Shown one piece after another: positions 51,279-58,872 of a stretch of 64,000 nucleotides of DNA. A program made the translations under genes and the position numbers. Positions within the stretch are counted from its first letter, which is position 1, and each line of letters starts with the position of its first letter. Below the pieces are notes generated by a model. That model saw only the letters and a program-made list of their open reading frames with translations, was not told the origin of the DNA and searched no databases. Origin of the DNA: Corallococcus interemptor (lineage in GTDB: Bacteria > Myxococcota > Myxococcia > Myxococcales > Myxococcaceae); the NCBI RefSeq assembly GCF_003668875.1, contig NZ_RAWM01000011.1, positions 1 through 64,000 on the forward strand, given 5' to 3'.

Positions 51279-51629
51279 ATGGAATCCTCGTTCGCGATCA
51301 TCGCGGAGCCGAACCGCCGGGCCATCCTGAGCCTGCTGGCGGCGTCGGAGCACTCCGTCGGGGAAATCGAGCATCAGCTGCGGATGCCGCAGACGTCGGT
51401 GTCCAAGCACCTGCGCGTGCTGCGTGACGCAGGCTTCGTGGAGTCACGCATTGATGCCCAGCGGCGCGTGTACCGCATCCGGCCGGAGCCGCTCATGGAG
51501 GTCGATGAATGGCTCGCGCCATTCCGGCGCTTCTGGACGGCCCACGTGGACGCGCTCGAGCGCCATCTGGACCAGATGGATTCCGAATCCGAACCCGAAC
51601 CCGCATCCAAGAAGGGAAAGAAGCGATGA
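51279..51629 (+). CDS. ArsR-family regulator
   Basis: 116 residues. Compact winged helix: IIAEPNRRAILSLLAASEHS, VGEIEHQLRMPQTSVSKHLRVL (recognition helix), wing VESRIDAQRRVYRIRPEPL. It lacks the metal-binding ELCVCDL motif, so it belongs to the non-metal group that controls AHSA1-type genes. The C-terminus is charged. It has no clear ribosome binding site; its stop overlaps the next ATG. First gene of a four-gene operon. Confidence 0.92.
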   Translation: MESSFAIIAEPNRRAILSLLAASEHSVGEIEHQLRMPQTSVSKHLRVLRDAGFVESRIDAQRRVYRIRPEPLMEVDEWLAPFRRFWTAHVDALERHLDQMDSESEPEPASKKGKKR

Positions 51630-52192
51630 GCCACCGCGCGAAGTACATGCCCGGCCCCGCGGCCGGAGCCCGGGTCCAGAAGGAAGGGGAGAAGTGGACG
51701 CTCGTCCTCGTCCGGGACCTGCGTCATCCGCCGGCGAAGGTGTGGAAGGCGCTGACCGACCCCGCGCACCTGGCCCAGTGGGCGCCGTTCGACGCCGACC
51801 GCAGCCTGGCCTCCCCGGGGCCGGTGAAGCTCTCCACGGTGGGCGCGCCGGCGCCCATGGTCTCGGAGACGACGGTGAAGCGGGCGGATGAGCCGAAGCT
51901 GCTCGAGTACAGCTGGGGGCAGCAGGACCTGCGCTGGGAGCTGGAGCCCACGGCCACCAACGGCACCCGCCTCACGCTCTGGCACAACATCGACCGCGGC
52001 TTCATCGCGTGGGGCGCGTCGGGCTGGCACATCTGCTTCGACGTGCTGGAGCACCTGCTCGCGGACGACCCGCTGGGGCGCATCGTGGGGCCGGATGCGA
52101 TGCAGTACGACTGGCAGCGGCTGAACTCCGAGTACGCGGAGCAGTTCGGCATCCAGACGCCCTCCTGGAAGGGCAGTCCCTCGAAGCAGTGA
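51626..52192 (+). CDS. SRPBCC/AHSA1-domain protein
   Basis: 188 residues. A helix-grip START-like fold with the AHSA1 signature: VRDLRHPPAKVWKALTDPAHLAQWAPFDAD, then LLEYSWGQQDLRWELEP and a long C-terminal helix GWHICFDVLEHLL. These bind small hydrophobic ligands; adjacent ArsR/AHSA1 pairs are common. ATG overlaps the arsR stop (ATGA). Confidence 0.9.
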   Translation: MSHRAKYMPGPAAGARVQKEGEKWTLVLVRDLRHPPAKVWKALTDPAHLAQWAPFDADRSLASPGPVKLSTVGAPAPMVSETTVKRADEPKLLEYSWGQQDLRWELEPTATNGTRLTLWHNIDRGFIAWGASGWHICFDVLEHLLADDPLGRIVGPDAMQYDWQRLNSEYAEQFGIQTPSWKGSPSKQ

Positions 52193-52205
52193 AAGGAGCA
52201 ACGCC

Positions 52206-52622
52206 ATGGAATCGACCCTGCCGAAGCCGGCGCTCGCCGCCGCGAGGACGTCCCCCAAAGCCGTGTCCGTCGTCTTCTGGATCGCCACCGTGCTCTTCTG
52301 CCTGGAGATGGGCTTCACCGCCTTCGCGCAGCTGAGCCTGAAGGACGCGGCGGACGGGTTTACCCGCCTGGGCTTCCCCGGCTACTTCCGGGTGGAGCTG
52401 GCGTGGGCCAAGGTGCTTGGGATCCTGGTGCTGCTCGCACCGGTGCCGGCGCGGCTCAAGGAGTGGGCCTACGCCGGCTTCGCCATCAACCTCGTCTCGG
52501 CGCTCATCGCGCACTTCGCGGTGGGAGACGGCCCGGAGGCGTGGGGCTTCGCGGCCTTCACCAGCGTGCTCTGGGTGCTCTCGTATGGCGCCTGGCGCGG
52601 CCTGCAGGGGGCCGGGAGATGA
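52206..52622 (+). CDS. DoxX-like membrane protein
   Basis: 138 residues with four membrane helices (about 22-42, 66-82, 88-108, 112-130). The LGFPGYFRVELAWAKVLGILVLL stretch is typical of the DoxX_2/DoxX-like family found with ArsR-AHSA1 genes. Function unknown. 13 bp after the AHSA1 gene; its stop overlaps the next start. Confidence 0.85.
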   Translation: MESTLPKPALAAARTSPKAVSVVFWIATVLFCLEMGFTAFAQLSLKDAADGFTRLGFPGYFRVELAWAKVLGILVLLAPVPARLKEWAYAGFAINLVSALIAHFAVGDGPEAWGFAAFTSVLWVLSYGAWRGLQGAGR

Positions 52623-53056
52623 CCGCGAAGAAGGCGGCCCCGGCCCAGGACGCGTCCGCGTTGATCGACCAGCGGATTGAAGACCTGGGTGACTGGCGGG
52701 GCAAGGCGCTCGCGAAGGTGCGCGCGCTCATCCACGCGGCGGACCCCCAGGTCGTCGAGGAGTGGAAGTGGATGGGGACGCCCGTCTGGTCCCACGACGG
52801 CATCCTCTGCACGGGTGAGTCCTACAAGAGCCACGTCAAGCTGACGTTCCTGAAGGGCGCCGCGCTGCCGGACCCCGCCGGGCTCTTCAACTCCAGCCTG
52901 GAGGGGAACGCGCGGCGCGCCATCGACCTCCACGAAGGCGACAAGCTCAACGAAGCGGCCTTCAAGAAGCTCATCCAGGCCGCGGTGGTGCTCAACCTGG
53001 AGAGCAAGAGCAAGCCGAAGGCCTCGCGAGCGAAGGGCAAGCCATCGCCGAAGTAG
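52619..53056 (+). CDS. DUF1801 family protein
   Basis: 145 residues. DUF1801/YdhG-like pattern: WRGKALAKVRALIHAADPQV, VEEWKWMGTPVWSHDGILC, YKSHVKLTFLKGAAL and a C-terminal helix with a basic tail. Function unknown; frequently found with ArsR/AHSA1/DoxX genes. ATG overlaps the DoxX stop (ATGA). Last gene of the operon. Confidence 0.88.
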   Translation: MTAKKAAPAQDASALIDQRIEDLGDWRGKALAKVRALIHAADPQVVEEWKWMGTPVWSHDGILCTGESYKSHVKLTFLKGAALPDPAGLFNSSLEGNARRAIDLHEGDKLNEAAFKKLIQAAVVLNLESKSKPKASRAKGKPSPK

Positions 53057-53107
53057 CTGTGAGAGGCTTGCCGGACGGCCGCATCATCCTTCGCAGGAGC
53101 GCATCCG

Positions 53108-53602
53108 ATGCTTCGTCCCGCTGTCCTGAAGCCTTTCAGCCCGTTGACCCTGGCCGCCGTGCTGATGGCGCTCGGCGTCCTGTTCTTCGCGCCGCCCGCC
53201 TGGGCGGAAAAGCCTGACAAGCCCACGTCCAAGCCCGCGGATCGGCACTACATCCGGAAGGTCGACCAGTCCTCCGTCGCCAAGGACAAGAACACGGTCG
53301 TCGAATCGCGCGTCGACGTCAGCCGGGACGTGAAGGAGATCAACGACGGCAAGGCCAGGAAGGGCAATGAGTCAGGGACCGTGACCTGGACACTCAACGG
53401 CCGGACCTATGGGGCCCACGACAATGGTACGTTGTTTCCCATCCGGGGCTCCGGGTTCCATGAGTTGAACCGCTCGGCCTTCAAGGCCTTGGGCGTCTAC
53501 AACAAGTTCGACGACACTCCGCGCGCCAGGGAGATCCTGGACAAGATGGGGACGTCGCAGAGCGACAGGAAAGACGCGCTCAAGGCCTACAAAGCGGGTT
53601 GA
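53108..53602 (+). CDS. secreted small protein, candidate toxin
   Basis: 164 residues with a signal peptide cleaved near AWA (residue 33). The mature part is polar and Lys/Asp rich, then a compact C-terminal domain (about 85-164) with VTWTLNGRTYGAHDNGTLFP, GSGFHELNRSAFKALGVYN and KMGTSQSDRKDALKAYK. This layout resembles C-terminal domains of bacterial polymorphic toxins, but I cannot name a family. The next gene starts 12 bp later and encodes a small acidic protein, the usual toxin-immunity arrangement. Function is inference. Confidence 0.6.
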   Translation: MLRPAVLKPFSPLTLAAVLMALGVLFFAPPAWAEKPDKPTSKPADRHYIRKVDQSSVAKDKNTVVESRVDVSRDVKEINDGKARKGNESGTVTWTLNGRTYGAHDNGTLFPIRGSGFHELNRSAFKALGVYNKFDDTPRAREILDKMGTSQSDRKDALKAYKAG

Positions 53603-53613
53603 GAGGAAGAGAC

Positions 53614-54051
53614 ATGCCGCCGGAAAGACAGGTTGTCGGATTCATCGCGCGGGGGGCCGTGGGTGAAGGGCGCCTCTTCGAGAGCATCGGCCGCGCGCTT
53701 GGCCTTCCTCCTGAAGAGGTGAAGCGCTTCGACGTGGATGGCCCCGCGGAGGTGGCGGTGCTCGTGGAGACCGCGCTCCGGTCCGCCGGGTTCCGCACGG
53801 ATGTGACGCTCTACATCGATGCCTCGCGCATCCAGGGCGCTCCCGGGCTCACTTCGGTGGAGGTGGCCACCCGGGTCGCGCCTCTGCTCGGCGAGGAGGT
53901 GCTGGTCTCGCCTCCCGCGGACGATCCCGCTGTCGCCACCGCCTGGTTCCTCATCACGCCCGAAGGCAAGCGCTTCCGGGCCAGTGAGGCCTCGCCAGGC
54001 GGTGATGGGGACTCCGTGGATATCGACCGGGCGTCCCTTCGCCCTGTGTAG
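53614..54051 (+). CDS. small acidic protein, candidate immunity partner
   Basis: 145 residues, cytoplasmic, acidic, mixed alpha/beta with no known motif (ALGLPPEEVKRFDVDGPAEV, SVEVATRVAPLLGEEVLVSP). ATG at 53614 follows GAGGA; a TTG at 53599 overlapping the upstream stop is possible. Tight coupling to the secreted protein upstream suggests a neutralising partner. The function is inferred from context alone. Confidence 0.55.
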   Translation: MPPERQVVGFIARGAVGEGRLFESIGRALGLPPEEVKRFDVDGPAEVAVLVETALRSAGFRTDVTLYIDASRIQGAPGLTSVEVATRVAPLLGEEVLVSPPADDPAVATAWFLITPEGKRFRASEASPGGDGDSVDIDRASLRPV

Positions 54052-54061
54052 CGATGGGGGC

Positions 54062-55462
54062 CTACGGCCGCGTGACGTGCACCAGGCTGGTCATCGCGTC
54101 CACGTACAGGGTCGTGTCATCGGCATACAGCGGCAGCAGCGGCGTGACGGAGACCTGGTTCAGCTTCGTCTTGCGGAGCTGCTGCGTGGCCGGGTCCTTG
54201 AACACGGCGTAGGGGACATCCTGGATGACGTACGGCTCTCCGTTCACGTGGCCGATGATCATCAGGACGTGTCCAGGGACGACGACCAGGTCTCCCACCT
54301 GCGCCCGAGCCAGGGCTCGCACCCGTTCCTCGTGGGAGTCCCGGGCCGTGAAGAGGCGGTGGTTCAGCGCCGCGCTCTTCCCCTGCAGGCCGGAGTTGGG
54401 CGGCAGGAAGAGCCCCAGGCTGCGGTACACCTCGCCCGTCAATCCGCTGCAGTCGCGCGCATTGAACTGGTGTCCCCAGCCATAACGCTCGCCAAGGAAC
54501 TTGAACGCCTGCCGGAGGATGTTGGCGCGCGTCATTGGCAGATAGCCCGGAGCGGTGTCGGCGGTCCGCCGCACCAGAGCGCTCCGGAAGGCCAATGAGC
54601 CGTCCTGCTTTCGCACCGGCAGCAGCACCGGCCACGAGGCATGGCTGCTGGCGCCGTTGACGGGCTCACCCGGAGCCACGCCGGCACGTGGCAGCGGCGT
54701 CCCCATGTCCAGCGCCAGCTCGGAGACCTCCGGGGCCTCCGGTGTGAAGACCGTACGCACCTGGTCGCCGGTGACGACGCGCCCGGGTGTCTTCTCCACG
54801 TAGGCGAACACCTCGCCCGCCGTGCCTTCCGCGATGTCACCGCGCTGGACCCACGCGGGCCCCTGGGTCGTCATCACGAACAGCCACTGCTGATCCGCGC
54901 TCTGGTGCGCGATGACCACCGGTTCGCCCGGGAACAGGACGCCGGCCTGGAGGCTTTCGTAGTCGCGCAGGTCTTCCGAAGCGAAGAACCGCTGACTGGA
55001 CGGCAGCGACCGCAGGTGCGTGCGCCGCACGCTGAGGCCATGACGCGCGGCGGTGGTTTCAGGGATGTGCCCGGCCGCGGCGTTCTGGCGAAGCGCATCC
55101 ATCATCGCCTCCGTCACCGGCTGGCCCTGTTCGTCGATGACCGCCTGGATGGGCGTCTGCTGCGCGTCCCGCACCCAGCCCGCGACCTGGGCCCGCGTCA
55201 GCGTGGCCGGGATGCCCTTCAGGTCCACCAGGCCGCCCTCCGGACCGAACGCGCGCAGGCGCTTCGCCGCCACCTGCCCGGCATCGAGCAGCACCGCGTC
55301 CGGCGACGGCGCACGGCGGATCCAGAATTCGGAGGACAGCATGTCCTCGCTGAACGCGGGCACTCCGGAGTCAGACACGGGGCGCACGGACGGCGCCGCG
55401 CAGGCGGTCCCCATCAGGGCCAGCGTGAGCAGCGCGCGGACTCCCACTTTCGGTCGAATCAT
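54062..55462 (-). CDS. NlpC/P60 peptidase lipoprotein with SH3-like domains
   Basis: 466 residues. Lipoprotein signal (LMGTAC, Cys21); a middle region with SH3b-like strands (LFPGEPVVIAHQSADQQWLF, MTTQGPAWVQRGDI) and an NlpC/P60 domain at 300-460 with the nucleophile in NARDCSGLTGEVYRSLGLFL and the histidine in VVPGHVLMIIGHVNGE. This plan matches gamma-D-glutamyl-diamino-acid endopeptidases that trim peptidoglycan peptides. ATG at 55462 follows GGGAG. Convergent with the small acidic protein. Confidence 0.88.
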   Translation of the reverse strand: MIRPKVGVRALLTLALMGTACAAPSVRPVSDSGVPAFSEDMLSSEFWIRRAPSPDAVLLDAGQVAAKRLRAFGPEGGLVDLKGIPATLTRAQVAGWVRDAQQTPIQAVIDEQGQPVTEAMMDALRQNAAAGHIPETTAARHGLSVRRTHLRSLPSSQRFFASEDLRDYESLQAGVLFPGEPVVIAHQSADQQWLFVMTTQGPAWVQRGDIAEGTAGEVFAYVEKTPGRVVTGDQVRTVFTPEAPEVSELALDMGTPLPRAGVAPGEPVNGASSHASWPVLLPVRKQDGSLAFRSALVRRTADTAPGYLPMTRANILRQAFKFLGERYGWGHQFNARDCSGLTGEVYRSLGLFLPPNSGLQGKSAALNHRLFTARDSHEERVRALARAQVGDLVVVPGHVLMIIGHVNGEPYVIQDVPYAVFKDPATQQLRKTKLNQVSVTPLLPLYADDTTLYVDAMTSLVHVTRP

Positions 55463-55598
55463 TCGGTCTGCTCCCGCTTCAAGCAGGTTGCTGGCTTCCC
55501 GGGGAAACGAACACCTGCCGCGAGCTATTTCACGGCTTCCGCTCAGGGGGCGCCTCGCGTTCGCCGTGCGCGGCTTTGCTATGGTGCCCGCCATTCCC

Positions 55599-57446
55599 AT
55601 GGCCTCCACTCGCAAGTCCCTTGGCATTGTCCAGAGCTACGTGCTGCCCGCTCTGTTGCTCTTCGCCCTCCCCGTGTTCGGGCTCTGGTTCTCCGGTTAC
55701 GCCTCCGGCCACTTCGACGCGGAGGTGCTCGAAGTCATCGAGAAGCAGATTGCACGCGATCCGGAGATGACCGCGGAGGACCGCCAGGAGGCGATGGACT
55801 TCTACCGCGCGGTCCCCGCGTCCGTGGCCTGTCAGAGCCAGGGCGAGGAGCTGGCCAGCTACCGCAACGGCCTGGGTGAGGCGTGCTCGGACGCGAAGCA
55901 GTTCGGCTGGGCGTACCTGGCCTCCTGGGCGCTGCTGGCGCTCGGGCTGGCCTCCACGGTCATCGCGCTCCTGTGCGGCCTGGCCGCGTTCATCTCGCGT
56001 CCCATCCAGTACGGCAGCTTCGTGGTGGGCTGGCTCGTGCTGCGCATCAACAGCGCCCTCCAGGTGGTGGGGCAGGGCGTGCTGATGGTGTGGCTGTCCT
56101 ACTGGCTGACCGCCATCTGGACCAACCGCTACTACCCGAAGCTCATCGGCATGGTGGGCATCCTGGCGGCGATCGCCATCTTCCTGGTGGTGGTGGCCAT
56201 CTTCAGCCGCCCGCCCAGGGACTTCGACGTGGAGGCGGAGGAGGTGCCGGAGGCGCGCGCCCCGGAGCTGTGGGCCTGCGTGCGCCGGCTGTGCGAGCGG
56301 CTCCAGACGACGCCGCCGGACCACATCCTCGCGGGCATCGACACCAACTTCTTCGTCACCGAAAGCGACGTGCGCGTGGACGGGCGCGTCCTCTCCGGCC
56401 GCACGCTCTTCGTGAGCCTGTCCCTGCTGCGCCTCCTGGAGCGCTCCGAGGCGGAGGCCGTCCTGGCGCACGAGATGGGACACCTCCTGGGCGGCGACAC
56501 CGGCCACAGCAAGCGGCTGGCGCCCATGCTCTCCCACTTCGGCCACTATCTTCAGACCCTGTACGAGGGCGGCGTGACGCGCCCTGTCTTCTATTTCATG
56601 GCCGCCTACCGCGGGCTCTTCGAGCTGTCCTTGGGCCGCGGCCGCCGCGCCAGCGAGCTCGCGGCGGACCGGCTGGCGGCGGGCGTCACGTCGGGGCAGG
56701 ACATCGCCCGCTCGCTGGTGAAGGTGGGCGCGTACTCGAGCTTCCGGGACCGGGTGGAGGCGAAGCTCTTCGCGCAGAATGAACAGCACCAGTCGGTGGC
56801 CATCTCGCAGCGGGTCGCGCTCGGCTTCTCCGAGTACGCCCAGTCCGAGGTGGTGCACGACGACCTGCAGGTGGCCGTGACGCCGCACCCGTTCGATTCA
56901 CACCCGCCGCTGGGCGTGCGCATGCAGAACGTGGGCGTCCAGCTCAAGCCCGCGGACATGGCGCAGGTGCTCCTGGAGCCCGTGCAGTCCTCGTGGGTGG
57001 AGGCCGTCGAGGACGCGGAGGCCATCGAGGCACGGCTGTGGGGCGCCTACGAGGCGCGCTTCTCCGAGGCCCATGACCTGGCGCTCGCCTGCCGCTACGA
57101 ACCGTCCACGGACGCGGAGCGGGAGCACGTGGAGAAGTTCTTCCCGGCGCTCGTCTTCGAGGGCAAGGAGGCCGGCTACGAGGTCCGGATGGACTACGCG
57201 CAGGTGAGCTGCTCGGAGTGGGAGCACCCCATCGAGTTCGAGCGGATCGCCAACGCCTCCACCTCCGAGCGCCTGTTCAAGAAGTACCTGGACCTGGAGG
57301 TCACCGGCGAGGGGCGCTTCCTGGGCAAGCACTCCATCTGCTTGAGCAAGGTGCAGGACGCGGACGCGGTGCTGGGGGCCTTCCAGCGCTACCTGGGACG
57401 CCACCGGATCGCGAAGGACCACCGCTTGAGCTCGCAGGCGGCCTGA
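55599..57446 (+). CDS. M48-family metallopeptidase, membrane bound
   Basis: 615 residues. Helices at about 10-30, 110-135, 145-170 and 185-205 anchor it; a catalytic domain follows with the zinc motif LAHEMGHLLGGD and the third ligand region ASELAADRLAAG. The last 250 residues are soluble with no clear motif. Members (HtpX/Ste24-like) degrade or process membrane proteins. Start 55599 (MASTRKSL) chosen; an ATG at 55581 adds six residues, and neither has a good ribosome binding site. Confidence 0.85.
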   Translation: MASTRKSLGIVQSYVLPALLLFALPVFGLWFSGYASGHFDAEVLEVIEKQIARDPEMTAEDRQEAMDFYRAVPASVACQSQGEELASYRNGLGEACSDAKQFGWAYLASWALLALGLASTVIALLCGLAAFISRPIQYGSFVVGWLVLRINSALQVVGQGVLMVWLSYWLTAIWTNRYYPKLIGMVGILAAIAIFLVVVAIFSRPPRDFDVEAEEVPEARAPELWACVRRLCERLQTTPPDHILAGIDTNFFVTESDVRVDGRVLSGRTLFVSLSLLRLLERSEAEAVLAHEMGHLLGGDTGHSKRLAPMLSHFGHYLQTLYEGGVTRPVFYFMAAYRGLFELSLGRGRRASELAADRLAAGVTSGQDIARSLVKVGAYSSFRDRVEAKLFAQNEQHQSVAISQRVALGFSEYAQSEVVHDDLQVAVTPHPFDSHPPLGVRMQNVGVQLKPADMAQVLLEPVQSSWVEAVEDAEAIEARLWGAYEARFSEAHDLALACRYEPSTDAEREHVEKFFPALVFEGKEAGYEVRMDYAQVSCSEWEHPIEFERIANASTSERLFKKYLDLEVTGEGRFLGKHSICLSKVQDADAVLGAFQRYLGRHRIAKDHRLSSQAA

Positions 57447-57472
57447 GCGAAGGACTCGCCCGAGGGCGCCAT

Positions 57473-57509
57473 GGTGACTGGCGCCATCCGCCTGATGACC
57501 CGGGTCATC
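57473..57509. promoter_or_regulatory. tandem enhancer dyads for the promoter at 57574-57589
   Basis: Distal site 57473-57488 (GGTGAC-N4-GCCATC, one mismatch) and proximal site 57494-57509 (GATGAC-N4-GTCATC, within the perfect 18-bp palindrome TGATGACCCGGGTCATCA), 21 bp apart. The proximal edge is 65 bp from the -24 GG. Confidence 0.72.
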
Positions 57510-57573
57510 ACCCGGGCCCCTGTCTCAAGCATTTCGTCCCTGGGAAATCGATGGGTTGCGCGGGCCGCCGGTC

Positions 57574-57589
57574 TGGCATCCGCGCTGCA
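57574..57589 (+). promoter_or_regulatory. sigma-54 (-24/-12) promoter
   Basis: TGGCATCCGCGCTGCA has GG and GC ten bases apart and follows TGGCAC-N5-TTGCW at most positions. Downstream sequence AGTAGGGnAGnGCnnCGCTGT is shared with the promoter at 58800. Predicted start near 57600, 29 bases before the ATG. Confidence 0.78.
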
Positions 57590-57628
57590 GTAGGGCAGCG
57601 CAACGCTGTCACGACCCAGGTGATGACC

Positions 57629-58588
57629 ATGATCAAGCCCACGGCCTTCTCTTCCCCCATGCTGCGCCCGAACGCTGCTCCGGCGTCCTCCGTCGTCAAC
57701 CCGAAGGAGCCGCTCTCCGCGGGTCCCGTCCAGGAACGCCGCGGTCTGGCCGCCGCGCAGGGCTTCGGCATGGTGGATTCGTTCGAGCCCGCCGCCGTCA
57801 TCAACCGGTGTCCGCTCCCCCCCTCGGCGGCTCCGGCGCCCCAGCAGTCCGCGGCCTCCGGCGTGCCGAGCGCCAATGACAAGCGGCCCGCCGGTGACAA
57901 CCGGTCCGCGGCGCAGATCGTGGACGACACGCCCGTGCTCAAGAACCTGGGCCGCCAGAAGGACATCAAGTTCGAACAGCTGTGCAAGCAGACCGGCGTC
58001 GACCCCAAGCTCGACCTGAAGGACCCGAAGCAGAACGCCGACGGCGTCTACCGCATGGCGAAGGTGCTGGAGTTCATCGACAGCGCGAAGGCCTCCACCG
58101 GCGGGGATCGCTCGAACAAGGTCCAGGGCGGCGTGGGCGACGGCAACATCGAGGGCATCACCAAGGACGGAGACGCGCGGCACGGCACCGAGGCGGGCAT
58201 GCTCAAGGACTTCGCCGAGCAGGGCTACAAGTTCCTGGACAAGCACCAGCTGCCCACGACGAAGGACACCCACGTCAAGGCGGACGGCAGCAACAAGGAC
58301 AACTTCCAGTGGGCCATGGGCGAGGCGGGCAAGGCCCTGTGGTTCGTGCCCGGCCTGAGCAACGTGCTGACGGGCGTGGGCAACTCCGAGGGCGGCTTCA
58401 AGGGCGTCCTGGAGGGCGCCGCGACCGGCTACCTCAACACCCTCAAGGGCGCGGCGGAGGGCGTCATCGGCTCCATCACCAAGGGCCGCGCCAACCCGGC
58501 CGGCATGCTCTTCGGGGCCTACACGGGCGCCCTGGCGAACACCGAGGCCGCGCCGCAGCCGGTGAAGGACATCGCGAGCATGCTGTAG
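57629..58588 (+). CDS. sigma-54-regulated protein of unknown function, no signal peptide
   Basis: 319 residues. Residues 1-95 are disordered and Ala/Pro/Ser-rich; 95-240 are helical and charged (KFEQLCKQTGVDPKLDLKDP, MLKDFAEQGYKFLDKHQLPT); 230-319 are Gly/Ala-rich with amphipathic, membrane-active-looking helices (FVPGLSNVLTGVGNSEGGFK, GVLEGAATGYLNTLKGAAEG, VIGSITKGRANPAGMLFGAY). No recognised domain. The layout resembles effectors exported without a Sec signal, and the promoter design is shared with a lytic transglycosylase and the gene at 58873. AGGTG precedes the ATG; an ATG at 57623 is an alternative. Confidence 0.75.
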   Translation: MIKPTAFSSPMLRPNAAPASSVVNPKEPLSAGPVQERRGLAAAQGFGMVDSFEPAAVINRCPLPPSAAPAPQQSAASGVPSANDKRPAGDNRSAAQIVDDTPVLKNLGRQKDIKFEQLCKQTGVDPKLDLKDPKQNADGVYRMAKVLEFIDSAKASTGGDRSNKVQGGVGDGNIEGITKDGDARHGTEAGMLKDFAEQGYKFLDKHQLPTTKDTHVKADGSNKDNFQWAMGEAGKALWFVPGLSNVLTGVGNSEGGFKGVLEGAATGYLNTLKGAAEGVIGSITKGRANPAGMLFGAYTGALANTEAAPQPVKDIASML

Positions 58589-58610
58589 GTGCCAGGCAGC
58601 GTGAAACGCC

Positions 58611-58646
58611 GCCCCGTCCCAGCCCCGCGAAGGGCAGGGGCGGGGC
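58611..58646 (+). terminator. GC-rich hairpin after the gene at 57629
   Basis: GCCCCG (58611-58616) pairs with CGGGGC (58641-58646), and imperfect CCC/GGG pairs extend inward. Followed by TCATGCGTTTG, a weak U-containing tail. Confidence 0.4.
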
Positions 58647-58687
58647 GTCATGCGTTTGCCCGGCGTGCTCAGGGAACCGGGTGGGGT

Positions 58688-58724
58688 GATGACCGCGGTT
58701 CGGGAACTGGTGACGGCAGTCATC
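58688..58724. promoter_or_regulatory. tandem enhancer dyads for the promoter at 58800-58815
   Basis: Proximal site 58709-58724 (GGTGAC-N4-GTCATC) and a degenerate distal site 58688-58703 with a perfect left arm (GATGAC) but a decayed right arm, 21 bp apart. The proximal edge is 76 bp from the -24 GG, the same as for the lytic transglycosylase promoter. Confidence 0.68.
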
Positions 58725-58799
58725 AGGCAGCGTGGCCCGTTCGGGAGGCACCTCCCTCCAACCCCTTGAGATCACGGACGGCACCGGTCGACGCGGGCA

Positions 58800-58815
58800 C
58801 GGCATGGTGGGTGCA
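58800..58815 (+). promoter_or_regulatory. sigma-54 (-24/-12) promoter
   Basis: CGGCATGGTGGGTGCA has GG and GC ten bases apart, and continues GTAGGGGAGGGCGTCGCTGT as at 57590. Predicted start near 58827, about 46 bases before the ATG. Confidence 0.7.
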
Positions 58816-58872
58816 GTAGGGGAGGGCGTCGCTGTTCTGCTCCCCCTTCGACGTACTCCCGAGGTTGCTCCC

